Source of the DNA: Micrasema longulum
Taxonomy: Eukaryota; Arthropoda; Insecta; Trichoptera; Brachycentridae
DNA length: 64,000 bases
Direction of reading: 5' to 3'
NCBI GenBank assembly: GCA_022494885.1
Contig: JAGVSM010000981.1
Span: 141,630 to 205,629 of the forward strand
The translations under genes were made by a program, and so were the position numbers. Positions 11,301 through 20,990 of this stretch are shown here, one piece after another (the first letter of the stretch is position 1; every line of letters begins with the position of its first letter). The notes under the pieces are model-generated. The model made no database searches and was not told where the DNA came from. It worked only from the letters and a program-made list of their open reading frames with translations.

Positions 11301-11877
11301 AATAATATATAATTTGGTATCAGTATTAACTCTTCAATATTTTATGCTTTCGGCTAAACAAGAAATTACTAAATTTATTGAGTAATTTTCTCGAGTTTCA
11401 CTATCCTATCTACAAAAAAACAAAAATTTAAAATCTTTGCTTATTTGACTCCAATAAAACGCATTTTTACCTTTATTCGTAGGTTCCTATATTAAGCCTT
11501 CGTTTACCCTAAAAATTCCAATACTCAAAGCCTTCAGTATCTTAAACTCAAGTCACTTTAGAACTGAGTGTTCCGATCTATAAAGGGTGTCTTTGATATA
11601 ATTGAGTTTCCACGGGGGCTAATGGAGGGATGTAAAATCGTTTCCCTTAAGGGTAGAAACCTGTGTAGATATTTTGATGCTGTGAAATATGCACAGAATT
11701 TGATTACATTTTTAGGAAGTCTTCTATTCCCAAAAGTATCTTCTACAATTCAGTTTTAATTTCTTGTGAATAAGACAAAAACGTTTGGACAGGAACGTGA
11801 AAATTCAGTGTCAATTCGTTAAAATAAATTTAAATCGTATGATAATTATTAGAAGCCTTAATTTTTTGGTCAAATAT
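11301..11877. other. Unassigned AT-rich DNA
   Basis: A plus frame at 11568-11759 (63 residues) is open but resembles nothing known. No repeat recognised. Confidence 0.45.
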
Positions 11878-12078
11878 TTTAATAAGTTTTTTTTTTATGA
11901 AAAAATAAATATTTGCGGTCTTATGATTAACCGAAATATTTAATTTTGAGGGCCTTTTTCAAAGAGTTGTAAATAACTCACTACGAGAAAATGGGGTCAA
12001 GTTAGGGTAGAGTAGGATCCGAACCATGGACCTTTGAACCGTGAGTCCGAGACACGAGCCACGGTACCACAACCCGAT
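11878..12078 (-). repeat. SINE-D copy, near full length
   Basis: On the minus strand: head TTGTGGTACCGTGGCTCGTG, B box near 12008-12018 (GGTTCGGATCC), then CTACCCTAACTTGACCCC, the TAGTGAGTTATTTACAACTC block and a T-rich tail after GGTTAATCATAAGACCGC. Collinear with 20052-20240. tRNA-derived SINE by its boxes; pol III origin inferred. Confidence 0.8.
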
Positions 12079-12087
12079 TTTTTAGAA

Positions 12088-12335
12088 TCCGCCTCATTGT
12101 GTAGTCGGAGTGTTTGGCTACCATACTTGAGGTCCTAGGCTTGATTCCTGACAGGGTAGACGTGAGGTATATATCTAAATTTGTTGCAGCAAAGAGTGAA
12201 AATATTTTTGAGAAAGAGATATGGAAGTCAAGGCATTTACAAGATTTGATGACCTGTCATTGGTTGGTTTTAATGGCCACATTACACACTGTGTAACATT
12301 CACTATTCTTTCTTTGTTTCAACATCCATATTTTT
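12088..12335 (+). repeat. SINE-B copy with tRNA-like head
   Basis: The head TGTGTAGTCGGAGTGTTTGG is followed by a B box GGCTTGATTCC (12137-12147) and a SINE-A-like GACAGGGTAGACGTGAGGTAT linker. The SINE-B body follows at once: GATATGGAAGTC, GGCATTTACAAGATTTGATG, ACCTGTCATTGGTTGG and CACACTGTGTAACATTCAC. It shows that SINE-B carries a tRNA-derived head like that of SINE-A. Confidence 0.75.
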
Positions 12336-12424
12336 CTCACAATTCCTTTGAAAGAAAATCCAACAAGTTTTTTGACAAACTCAAAACATTGTAAGGTATT
12401 TATTTTAATTTAAAGTTTTTTCAA

Positions 12425-12580
12425 ATTGCAATATTTCATTGTTCCTAGACTGGCATCTGAAGCGTAAGACTGATCACCTTACATTAATGTAACCAATAGT
12501 CGAACTACGGTCCATTTATTTTACCAATGAAGTGCCCTATGCGGTACTGTGTGCAAAAAAAGAGCATAATGATGATAAAA
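12425..12580 (+). repeat. SINE-A copy, 3' half
   Basis: Blocks CAATATTTCATTG, CATCTGAAGCGTAAGACTGA, CCAATGAAGTGCCCTATGCG and a GATGATAAAA end. The head is missing. Confidence 0.75.
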
Positions 12581-12711
12581 TATTTGTATTTTCATACTTA
12601 TCGACTTTTCTGTGTCTTCCGATTTTGAGACGTACCCGTCTATTCGTCAGGACACTAATTTATTACACTAGCCAGCAAATACAACTATTCACTTCAATTA
12701 ATTTATTTTAA

Positions 12712-13378
12712 TTCAATTCAATTCAATTTTTCAATTCAATTCATTTATTTAAATATAACATATACATTACAAACATACATTTAATACGTACATATTATAA
12801 AATATTTTATAAAAAAGAAAAAAATACACGAAAGAGATTCATGTCAAAGTAGTAGGAGAATCCTGCTCCGGAAAACCCCTTCGGATACATGGAACAGATT
12901 AATATCCAGAGCGATGTTGTTCAGCATAGCGGTAGCTCTTCCAACAGGCATAACCATCGGCAGGTTGGTCCTGTATATCGGAATATGAAACAATCTATGC
13001 TGACGCTGTCTTAGGTTATTATCAGGAACATACAAACCAATACTCATCATAATCTCAGGATTATCGACAATACCGTGCAACAATCGATAAAAATGTGTAG
13101 TTAAATACAGATTTCTTCTTGTCTCTAATCTGTTGTAGCCAAGCATACCCTGAAGAAACTCGGTCGGATAGAGCCAAGGATAGTACTCGCATTCTCTCAT
13201 GTAGAGATATCTCAGAAACTTCTTTTGGATTTTCTCTATCATAAGAGAGTACTTCAGTTCATGTGGCCCCCAAATCATCGAGCCACTCTCGAGTCTAGTT
13301 CGCACCAAGGAGTTGTAAAGAGTTCTCAGTACGCGGGTATTTTCAAAAACCCTGACAGTACGCAGTTCATCTGAATGT
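12712..13378 (-). pseudogene. LINE (group L5) ORF2 C-terminal half, best preserved
   Basis: A 154-codon frame (13308 down to 12844) continues upstream to about 13378 (VRVFENTRVLRTLYNSLVRT). It carries RLESGSMIWGP.ELKYSLMI, EKIQKKFLRYLYMRECEYYP, PTEFLQGMLGYNRLETRRNL and HRLFHIPIYRTNLPM. This is the region after the RT domain of a non-LTR retrotransposon, where the C-terminal helices end with '..LFHVSEGVF'. The 3' UTR runs to an AT-rich tail at 12712-12740. Related copies lie at 49600-50292 and 47998-48547. The endonuclease and palm are missing, so it is a 5'-truncated insertion. The clade is not assigned. Confidence 0.88.
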
Positions 13379-13704
13379 GAATGTTATTAGGGTCCCGATG
13401 AAGAGACAGATACGTCTCGAAACCAGTGGACATAGAAAAGTCGATAAGTAGTTACATAAAAATATTAAGTAACATTTATTGATTTTTTTTCTATTTATGT
13501 AAACAATTCTTCAAAGTCCTGTGAAATTTTAGATTATCTTTTTAGTTAATAAGAACTTTTACTCTCAAACGGCAATCATAACAGACTGCTCATAAAATAT
13601 AAATACATCCTTAATCATCTATCCAATTGGAACATAGCAAAATTAAATCAGGAATTGAGAAAAAAAATAAAATCATTTACATAAAAACATGTATTCGAAA
13701 CATA

Positions 13705-14180
13705 TATGGAGTTTATAGTCCATGATCGATGGCATAGACTTGTTGACATATTTCACCTGAAATAGAGCGATGAACGATGCAGCAAGTCGTTATTATCTGT
13801 AGAATCCAATACAACAGTTTATGCAACTCCAACAGTATTGCACAGAAAGACGAAAGCATCGTCTTGCAGTATTTTAACAATATTCTTAGCATGAAGAAAT
13901 GAACAACAAAGGAACGTGGCCTATAAAAAGACTACAAGGCGTAGCCAACGCCCAGTTCAGTTCAACATCAGTCATCTCAGCTAGTCTGAAGACTCAAATC
14001 AACGCAGTCTCTCAGTTCCAGCATGTAGTTCAACAGCAGTCTCTTCAACCCATCATCGCCGCTACAATCGCGCTACACAACCAAGTGGTGTATCTTATTC
14101 GCTATGTAATAAATACGCATTAAACTTTAACTAAATTTAATTTAAATCTTCAACTGGGGTAGGAGCTCCAACCCTCAACC
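13705..14180 (+). repeat. LTR-like promoter module, copy 2
   Basis: Direct copy of 7889-8318, about 5.8 kb downstream. TATAAAA lies at 13922-13928, CTCAGTTCCAGCATGTAGTT near 14011-14030, a polyA signal AATAAA at 14108-14113, and the shared TGGGGTAGGAGCTCC near 14155-14169. The frame 13899-14123 crossing it is fortuitous. Because both copies carry the same right end, they look like two insertions of one module rather than the two LTRs of one element. Confidence 0.5.
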
Positions 14181-14207
14181 ACATAATACTACACACATTG
14201 TATCAAT

Positions 14208-14280
14208 ACAGGGCTCTTGACTCCGTAGAGTTAGGGATGCGTTTTAGTTTTTGTAATGCGTGTGTCTTTATATGAATGAA
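14208..14280 (+). repeat. LINE (group L11) 3' tail
   Basis: GGGCTCTTGACTCCGTAGAG, TTAGGGATGCGTT and CTTTATATGAATGAATA match 27520-27598 and 33140-33215. Only the extreme 3' end is present. Confidence 0.6.
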
Positions 14281-14372
14281 TACATTAGTTAAAACTTTTT
14301 TTTGAAATTGATTGAATTGGATGAAATTTATGAGAAAGTCAGAATTTATTTGTTTCAAGTAAAGTGTAAAAT

Positions 14373-14614
14373 CGAGGCTTTACTGGCAGAATGCATTAAG
14401 TCAGCAGTCTTTATATATTTTAAATATTTTTAAATATAGGTGCAAGATGTTAATTTTAAATTTTATGCAATGCCTAGAGTAAATATTACCCTTTTAAAAC
14501 TTTACAAAAGAAAATGGTGGGCAAAAAAATGCGTTGAAAAAATTAAAAATCTTTAAATGAAATTACCACGGAACTTGTTTTAATGACTGTATGCATTATG
14601 TCAGTAAAGCCTTG
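14373..14614. mobile_element. MITE with 31-bp terminal inverted repeats
   Basis: A 242-bp AT-rich element. The left end (14373-14403) begins CGAGGCTTTACTGGCAGAAT. The reverse complement of the right end (14584-14614) begins CAAGGCTTTACTGACATAAT. The two agree at 26 of 31 positions. AAAT directly flanks both sides (14369-14372 and 14615-14618), which could be a 4-bp target duplication or chance in AT-rich DNA. There is no coding capacity, so it is non-autonomous. The superfamily is unclear: the ends do not show TA or TTAA target sites. Confidence 0.75.
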
Positions 14615-14619
14615 AAATA

Positions 14620-16090
14620 ATCTTTGCCTCAATTAAAAATATCTAAAAGTTGAATGTTGTACAAAACGTGTCTTCCTTTTGCAAAATATTATTTTCGTTT
14701 GCTGCTTGTTTGTATACTTCAGTGTTAATTTAACGTTTTACCTAAGTGACAGTCTACTCATTTGTGTTTATATAAAGATTTAAGCCAAAACGCTTTAGTG
14801 CTTGTTAGGACCACTCAAGAAACCGCTATCCAGAAATCTCTAGAGAATCTTAATAATATTCCATTCATCTTAAAATATTTTATCCTTAAACACTCACCAA
14901 AATGTAAATACATTTACTGGTCGAAAAATAATTTACCAAGCTTTAGCTGCAATCCTTTTGGCATGGAATCAAAATTTGCTGTTATTCATATAGTACACGA
15001 AGACATCAGCTTAAAGAACGACATTGAAGACATGTAGCAATTGTTGCATTACTCAAAAGTGTTTTTGTGTGCGTATTGCGTTCATTGTTTCAATTGGAGG
15101 AATTTGTATCTTTTGAGATAGAACCAAATTAAATTATGTGAATAATTTCCTTGTTGAACATCACTTAGCAATGTGTATTTAGAAGCGTATAACAGATTAA
15201 GTACCTTTGTCATTTGCAAATCCTGTCTGAAAATGGTTTACTTAATTATATTCACTTGAGAAGTTTGAGTAATAAACACATAATACTCAAACACACGTAC
15301 TGAAAATAGATTTTTTTCCAAAATTTTATTAAAAATGAATAACTTGTTGGCTGTATAATTTTAGAAATAAAACAATGAAATGATTTGCTGACACATTTCT
15401 CATTTGTCATTCTGTAACACGTAGATATAAAAAAACATGTTTTTTTTTTCTTTGGTTGTTCTCGTAAAGGTAAGTTTAATAATCAATAACTTACAAAAAT
15501 ATGCGCGTATAGTAATATATTGACTAAAATATTCATGTACTTATTCTCATTCACATAAATTGTTACAAAATATACCTCTTAAATATTATTTTTTCTCAAA
15601 TATTAAAGGTAAATATTATAAATTAAGGTCGTGAAATAGGCAAACAAGGTGGGCGTGACACCACTGAGTTAAGTATACAAATATTTTATAAATATGGACG
15701 CTTAAAAAAAATAGTAATGTTTACAATTAATATACAATTATTTTTATAATAAATAAATAGGCAGAATTGCGGTACTGCAAATTTGTTTAACAATGGGGCA
15801 ATACTAATAAAACATTTTTTTTTAGAAAACTCTTACTAAGGCACCCTTAAAATAATAATTTATTGAGTTTTGTTACACGTTTTGGCACTTCCCGATTGTT
15901 TTATTTTATTATCAAGAAATGGGAGAAAAGTAAACTTATTATTGAACTTGCATTATACATAAGTTGTATGAAACTTATTCATTAGCTGACACTTAGTAGG
16001 GAAGAGGTGTTCTGAACATATCAGAACTTTAGCAAACTGTGACGTTTGTGGGGAAATGCTGTTTTATCGTTGGCTTATAAGGAGGGGTTG
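14620..16090. other. Unassigned AT-rich DNA
   Basis: The plus frame 14762-15037 (91 residues, MCLYKDLSQNALVLVRTTQE...) has a more even amino-acid mix than its surroundings but no recognised family; its status is undecided. The rest is AT-rich without visible structure. Confidence 0.4.
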
Positions 16091-16093
16091 CTG

Positions 16094-16152
16094 CTTTATA
16101 TGAACGAAATTTTTGCAATTAATTATTACCAAAACATGTCGTTCATATAAAG
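16094..16152. repeat. Perfect 14-bp inverted repeat (hairpin)
   Basis: CTTTATATGAACGA (16094-16107) and TCGTTCATATAAAG (16139-16152) are exact reverse complements with a 31-nt loop. They may be the ends of a very small element or a cruciform. No duplicate flanking sites were seen. Confidence 0.6.
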
Positions 16153-16390
16153 TTCTGAATTAATCAACGGCAAAAATAATCATTGTAAAGTATAAAATAA
16201 ACTTAATCAGCTAAGTCAATTTCGTTCTCCAGAAAATCAATCATTTTAGCGTTGACTTATCAGATTTATTTTTGTAATATTGATGTTTTTGGTTGATATT
16301 TCTTGATAAAACTCAATAGTTTATGATTATGATAAAATTATAAATAAACTTATCAATGAAACTTCTTGGTTAAGTTTTACTTTTTATTAT

Positions 16391-16440
16391 TTTGACTTAC
16401 GAGCGCTTTCGCCTAAGTAGGCATCTTCAAGACTGGTGAA
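16391..16440 (-). ncRNA. Hammerhead-ribozyme-like core (PLE/retrozyme type), decayed
   Basis: On the minus strand: TTGAAGA (16430-16424, one change from CUGANGA), one extra T, a perfect stem GCCTA-CT-TAGGC (16422-16411), GAAA (16410-16407), then GCGCTC (16406-16401). The last A of GAAA plus GCGCT makes the palindrome AGCGCT, the short stem III seen in Penelope-like-element hammerheads, followed by the UH cleavage position. Stem I pairing is not convincing and the first C is lost, so activity is doubtful. Fortuity cannot be ruled out, but the spacing of the parts argues against it. Confidence 0.5.
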
Positions 16441-16785
16441 TTGTTTACAACCTTTTCAGTTTTATACTATTCTATCATTAGATTTAATTTTTCTTAATAT
16501 TTTTTGTTTCTCTTCTAGCACTGCACATCGATTCTTAGAGACATATTGTTGATTGTCCATGAACTAAAGTCTCCAGTAAATATTAACACCGGTCAGTAGA
16601 TTTCTTCCATCGATTTTAAGCTCTGTAAATGCCCAAACTTCCGTTAAATTATAATCGAATATTGATAAAAATACAGAATTTGTCTACAAAAATTACGACT
16701 AAAAGAAAATACCCCACAAATTTTAATATTTTTTTGAATAATGTTTGCACCAACATAGCCTGGTAGAAAAGGAAATATCTTTTTT

Positions 16786-17235
16786 AAGGCAAAGTATACA
16801 AAACTGTGATAAGACCTGCAATGTTGTACGGTGTAGAATGTTGGACCATATCCAAAAAGCACGAACAACTGCATATAACTGAAATGAAAATGTTACCCGG
16901 GCAGGTGTTGTAACACGCATAGATAGAATCCGCAATGAGTAAATCATAGTGTTGTTCAAAGTGGCACCAATAGCCAACAATCTGGAAAAAAGTTGGATAA
17001 GATGGTATGGTCACGTCATGCGTAGAGATGAGGACTATTCAGTAAGAAGAGCGCTCAACATCCCAGCTTAAACTAGAGGTAGAGGCAGACTCCTAGCAAC
17101 ATGGAGGTCTACTATTGAGAAGGAGTTGGCAACACAAAATGTTGCCATTATCTAACCCAGGACAGAATATCCTGCCCTTTTGTACAAGAAGACCTGACCC
17201 TGGATGAACCGAAATATAGAGACAGGAAGAAGAAG
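16786..17235 (+). pseudogene. LINE ORF2 C-terminal remnant (RTE-like pattern)
   Basis: Reads [20 protein letters not shown] and [20 protein letters not shown], then a stop; other frames give WYGHVMRRDEDYS, VRRALNIPA and RGRGRLLATWRSTIEKELA-like pieces. The order matches the RTE-type LINE tail ('IYKTV.RP..LYG.ECW..', 'RWYGHV.R', 'RGRGRP..TW'). It ends with ACAGGAAGAAGAAGAATGAG. Frame changes and stops make it non-functional. Confidence 0.8.
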
Positions 17236-17274
17236 AATGAGAGCGCAAATATTTATTTGTATCAACAAAAAATA

Positions 17275-17480
17275 ATATTTTGAGTTTGTCCAAATTTTTG
17301 TAGACAAGGACGGGATTCAACTACCTGGAGAGCTGTTTATATTTACATATTACAACAGAGATGAAGAACATTTAAGAGAAGATAATATATAAGTCTAGGC
17401 ATCTACAGGGCTTATGACCTGTCAATGGATGGTTTAAGGGGCCATTGTACACACCGTCTTATTTATAATATTGTTCATAA
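17275..17480 (+). repeat. SINE-B copy (plus arm of facing pair)
   Basis: TTGTCCAAATTTTTGTAGAC, ACAACAGAGATGAAGAACAT, CATCTACAGGGCTTATGACC, and GGGGCCATTGTACACACCGT. An inverted copy starts 70 bp on (17548). Confidence 0.8.
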
Positions 17481-17547
17481 ATCCACCTGGTCTATAAAGA
17501 AGTATAAAAATTGAAAAAATGACATTTTTAGGCGTTGCCTAGTATGT

Positions 17548-17795
17548 AGGTGAAAAAATTCAATTAAATGAATCTCACCCGCATAAATAAAGGTTTTAGC
17601 TCTTTTACTTCACAAACATCAACAGATGAAAAAATTGAAGGAATATAGATGTTCAAAAATGGGCAAAATGGTGAATGTTACACGGTGTGTAAAGTGGCCA
17701 CTTAAACCAGCCATTATCAGGTCATAAGCCCTGTAGATGCCTAGACTTCTATTTTACCTTCTTTTAAATGTTCTTCATCTCTGTTGTATTTATTT
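17548..17795 (-). repeat. SINE-B copy (minus arm of facing pair)
   Basis: On the minus strand it holds ATGAAGAACATTTAAAAGAA, GGGCTTATGACCTGATAATG, GTGGCCACTTTACACACCGT, GTAACATTCACCATTTTGCC, and the 3' extension TCATCTGTTGATGTTTGTGA, ending in GCGGGTGAGATTC. Close to the copy at 57125-57367. Confidence 0.82.
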
Positions 17796-17799
17796 ATTT

Positions 17800-18080
17800 A
17801 ACTTTTTGCACATAATGTTATTTGTGCATTGGCGGGCTTATTGTCAAATGGCAATTTCTTCCAACCAACCAATAAAATAAAAGTTTTATTTTCATGGTTC
17901 AAGTTACAGAACATATTCAAGAGAAAAAAAGATTAAAAAGCTAAAGATATATAAAAATAGAAATAAACGTATTAATTTTTAAATTACCTTAAATCAAAAC
18001 TATTACTCAATGGGAAAAAGGAAAAAAGAGGAAAAAGGAAAGGAGGAGAGATTAAGAAAGAGAAAAGAAATGCTGTAAAA
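17800..18080 (-). repeat. LINE 3' UTR (minus)
   Basis: On the minus strand this is a TC-rich tract (18001-18062), then AAGAAATTGCCATTTGACAA, TAAGCCCGCC, and a tail of AAATAAATAAATA. The layout matches group L2 (TC tract, then AAGGCAAT..GCCCGCC) but the sequence is well diverged. It abuts the SINE-B copy. Confidence 0.6.
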
Positions 18081-18169
18081 TGTTAATAAAAAATAATACT
18101 TTGGCATTTTTTTTGTTTTGATTGCGAAGTATTGGCAATCAATGCAAAAGAAATCAAATGTTTTGTTAT

Positions 18170-18395
18170 AATTGAGTACCGGAGGTGATGAGGTTGGCTA
18201 GGCCATATACTGCGGATGCCTTTTGAGAGCCTTAACCACGCTTGCCTATTTTACAATGCATCAGGTTCTCGATGTTCTGGACATCTACTGCTGCCTGTTC
18301 GTCGGCAGTGTATGGACGCGAACCTGACTTGGGATTGGTAGAATGCTCTTTGTGGACACCATATCCTTCAACTAGAGAGCGGACATGGAATGATG
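18170..18395 (+). pseudogene. LINE (group L9) ORF2 extreme C-terminus
   Basis: Frames give WLGHILRMP-like, ESLNHACLFYNASGSRCSGR and RRQCMDANLTWDW, as in the 'WLGHVLRMP....GRP..TWRR......LTW' tail of non-LTR ORF2 proteins. Collinear with 55860-56095 and 50515-50765, all ending near GAGCGGACATGGAATGATGA. Confidence 0.7.
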
Positions 18396-18399
18396 ATGA

Positions 18400-18954
18400 T
18401 GATTGTTGAGTTACTTACGTGATTCCAGGTCCCAACTGAGCTGAGGGCCTTCGCAGGAACAATAGTCATAAACAGAGCTTGTGCGGAGTCAGCCAGGGAC
18501 GAACTTCCGATCCCCTGCACATTACTTCGTACATTTCCGCTCTTAGAGGATACAAAGTGCATAAGAATTTTTATCTCCGTACCTCGGGTCTACCTTACAG
18601 GGTATTTGTGAAAGACCGTGAGATTTATTGCTTGATAAATTTGCATGCTAAATCGACCCTAAAAGAATCAGAATACTCCGAAAATACTTTAAAATTTACA
18701 CAAACAAAACAATAAAGTGGGAGAGATAAAGACGTATCTTTGAGCGTTTTAGCAAAAATTCATCTTTTGATAATGACTTTTATAACATGCAATCCACCCT
18801 AAAAAGGATGGTTCATTCCACAAAACAAAATAATAAAAAAACTGGCATGGGCAAAGTTACGTATTATTTTTTTTTTTTTTATTCATTTATTAAGCCGATA
18901 AATTTATAATATAACATTCATTTACTTACCAGTAAAACACTATATTTAATTTTT
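18400..18954. other. Unassigned DNA
   Basis: The plus frame 18479-18715 has no family likeness. The rest is AT-rich. Confidence 0.4.
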
Positions 18955-18978
18955 AAATAAATGTACGTACATTTATTT
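18955..18978. repeat. Perfect 24-bp palindrome
   Basis: AAATAAATGTAC followed directly by its exact reverse complement. It could be a fold-back joint of two LINE tails or a chance structure in AT-rich DNA. Confidence 0.7.
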
Positions 18979-19964
18979 TTTATAACTTTCTATAATATTA
19001 TATTTATCAATAACGAGGTGAACCGGGCAATGCTTTGCAATCGATAGATTTGAGTATATGGTTGGATATATATTAAATGAACATAATTTAATGTTTGATA
19101 TTTGTGTTTCGGATTACATAAATGGTGAGGGCATATGGTGACAGAGAATTTCCTTGAATAGGTATTTGAAGATTGTTTTTCTGTCGCTGTCTAGCAGGTG
19201 CCTCCCCGATACTGTGCGAAAAAAACAACTGTATGTCGGACTTTTTATGCCTAACTAAAGTTGACAAAATCTACGTTTCATTTTCCCGTTTTTATTTCAT
19301 TTTCGTAAGAAAAACAAAGATATAATTTAAAAAATAATTTACATAAAAATTGAATTCGAACACGTTAATTATAGAACATGAATATAAAAACTTTATTATT
19401 TAATCTAAAGTCTGTAAGAATTAAATTAAAAATGTAAAGTACAATATCAAATACTACAATAATAGACATTATATTAAAAAAAACATAGCTATAAGAGCAC
19501 GTCAATAGTTAATACCTATAATGTGAAAAAAACCCTGTTCTACTCCATAATTTAGGGAGAAAATATGGAAATACGTTTGAATGAAGAAAAGTCAGACCGC
19601 TTTTCCTCTAATGATTAAACGTTATTAAGTTTACTTACAAAACTTCACTTTGTAATGGTAAACGGATAAACGTAAAAAGGATTGTGTAACTTTTTATTGT
19701 TAAGTACTTCTTTATAATTGAATTCTAAAACTTGAAATAATTAATTAATTTTCAAATATTGAATTCTTTTTGCAAATTTCAAACTCTGCTCTCTTACCAA
19801 CAGGGGTGCACTTTATGTAGGAATACGATTTTCAAAAATTAACCGAAAAGGCAATGTCTTATCTCTCTGGGAAAATGATAAAATTTTTGTATATTTCAAT
19901 TGTTAATAGTTTGTATGTATTATAAATGAATGTTTTTTGTAATTTTAAATCGAGTTTGTAGTCT
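18979..19964. other. Unassigned AT-rich DNA
   Basis: The minus strand from 19210 to 19100 can be read as a coding-like run (SGRHLLDSDRKTIFKYLF), but no family is recognised. The rest shows nothing. Confidence 0.35.
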
Positions 19965-20050
19965 TGTGGCTAGTGTTGTTTACTCATGAAATAGACATCC
20001 GAGGTTCGAACTCACTTGATTTCCGTTTTTAAACTCGTTAAAAATAAGCA
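19965..20050 (+). repeat. SINE-D head fragment
   Basis: AGTCTTGTGGCTAGTGTTGT, a B box GGTTCGAACTC (20003-20013), then ACTTGATTTCCG. It lies directly upstream of a second, longer copy, forming a tandem. Confidence 0.65.
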
Positions 20051-20051
20051 C

Positions 20052-20240
20052 CATCATTTAAAGTCCCGTGGCTAGTGTCTCGGACTCACAGACCAAAGGT
20101 CCGTGGTTCGAATCCCACTCTACCCCAACTTGATTCGATTTTCTAATAGTGAGTTATTTACAACTCGTTGAAAATGGCCCTTAAAATAGAATATTTGGGT
20201 TAATCGAAAGAACGCAAATATTCATTTTTTTTTTTTAATA
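20052..20240 (+). repeat. SINE-D copy, reference copy
   Basis: The head is AAAGTCCCGTGGCTAGTGTC. The A box is near GTGGCTAGTGT and the B box GGTTCGAATCC is intact (20105-20115). The body holds CTACCCCAACTTGATTCG, TAATAGTGAGTTATTTACAA, CTCGTTGAAAATGGCCC and GGGTTAATCGAAAGAACGC, then a T-rich tail (20221-20240). This is the clearest member of the family in the window. It is tRNA-derived, but the anticodon and acceptor arms do not fold as a tRNA. Confidence 0.88.
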
Positions 20241-20387
20241 AAATATTTCCGCAAATTATAAGAACGCCAATAAATATTTTTATATTTAATAAATACGTGA
20301 ATATACTCTTCTTCATAAGAGTTAATTTAATAAGCCTGTCAATAGGTTAAAAATACAAAATAGGTTGATTAGTAAATATTATGTACT

Positions 20388-20470
20388 GTGTAGAGTGACA
20401 GGTCATTAGTCCATATAAATGCCTAGACTTCCATATTCTCTTCTCCAAAATGATCGCTATCACTGTTGCC
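20388..20470 (-). repeat. SINE-B fragment
   Basis: On the minus strand: GAGAAGAGAATATGGAAGTC, TAGGCATTTATATGGACTAATGACCTGTCA in two parts, with the core slightly scrambled. Both ends are lost. Confidence 0.65.
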
Positions 20471-20582
20471 GAGAGTTAATTTATCATCGGATCAAATATC
20501 AATAAAGATAAAAGGATTTTACAATAGCTGAACTAATTTAAAAAATAAAGCTTATGTCAAATGACGTGTTTTAATATCTTCT

Positions 20583-20990
20583 TTGGTAATTAAAATTAAA
20601 ATCAATTTATACTCTCATGAATCTACTTGGTATCTGTGCGATATGATCGTGTGTGCAAAGACGGACAGAGAAATTTATGACGCGTCCGTGAAGGGGGTCG
20701 GTTTCTACGTAATAAATTATCACACAGTATCTCTACAGACCTACAGTGGAACTCTCGCCCTATAGGGTGCAAACACACTACCACAGTAGTCTATAAAAAG
20801 TTTTATCAAACACCCCTCATCAAGTGTCTTCGGTCCTAGGCTGCGAAGGATAAATCGTAGGCTGCTTTACTTAAATAAACTGAAGAGAGCCTTCAAACAG
20901 AACGCTGGATTTATTTCAGTCTTTATGCTTTACGGGATTTTCTTTTTTCCACACTCGCATTTGAAAGTGTCTATTGTTGACATTATTTTT
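20583..20990 (+). repeat. Possible solo LTR
   Basis: TATAAAAAG at 20793-20801 is followed 80 bp on by AATAAA (20873-20878), in a patch that is richer in G and C than its flanks. Promoter followed by polyA signal is LTR-like, but the termini and target duplication could not be placed. The frame 20583-20765 has no homology I recognise. Confidence 0.25.

Noticed and set aside
13899..14123. 74-residue frame starting MNNKGTWPIKRLQG as a gene
   Set aside because: It lies across the TATA box and untranslated region of the LTR-like module and is not open in the other copy at 8.1 kb.
7889..14180. One complete LTR retrotransposon bounded by the two modules
   Set aside because: No gag, protease, RT or integrase can be read between them, and both copies share the same right-end sequence that should be present only after the 5' LTR.
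20052..20130. Possible tRNA gene (intact B box)
   Set aside because: The same tRNA-like head recurs with a constant non-tRNA body at several other sites, and the acceptor and anticodon arms do not fold. It is a SINE head.
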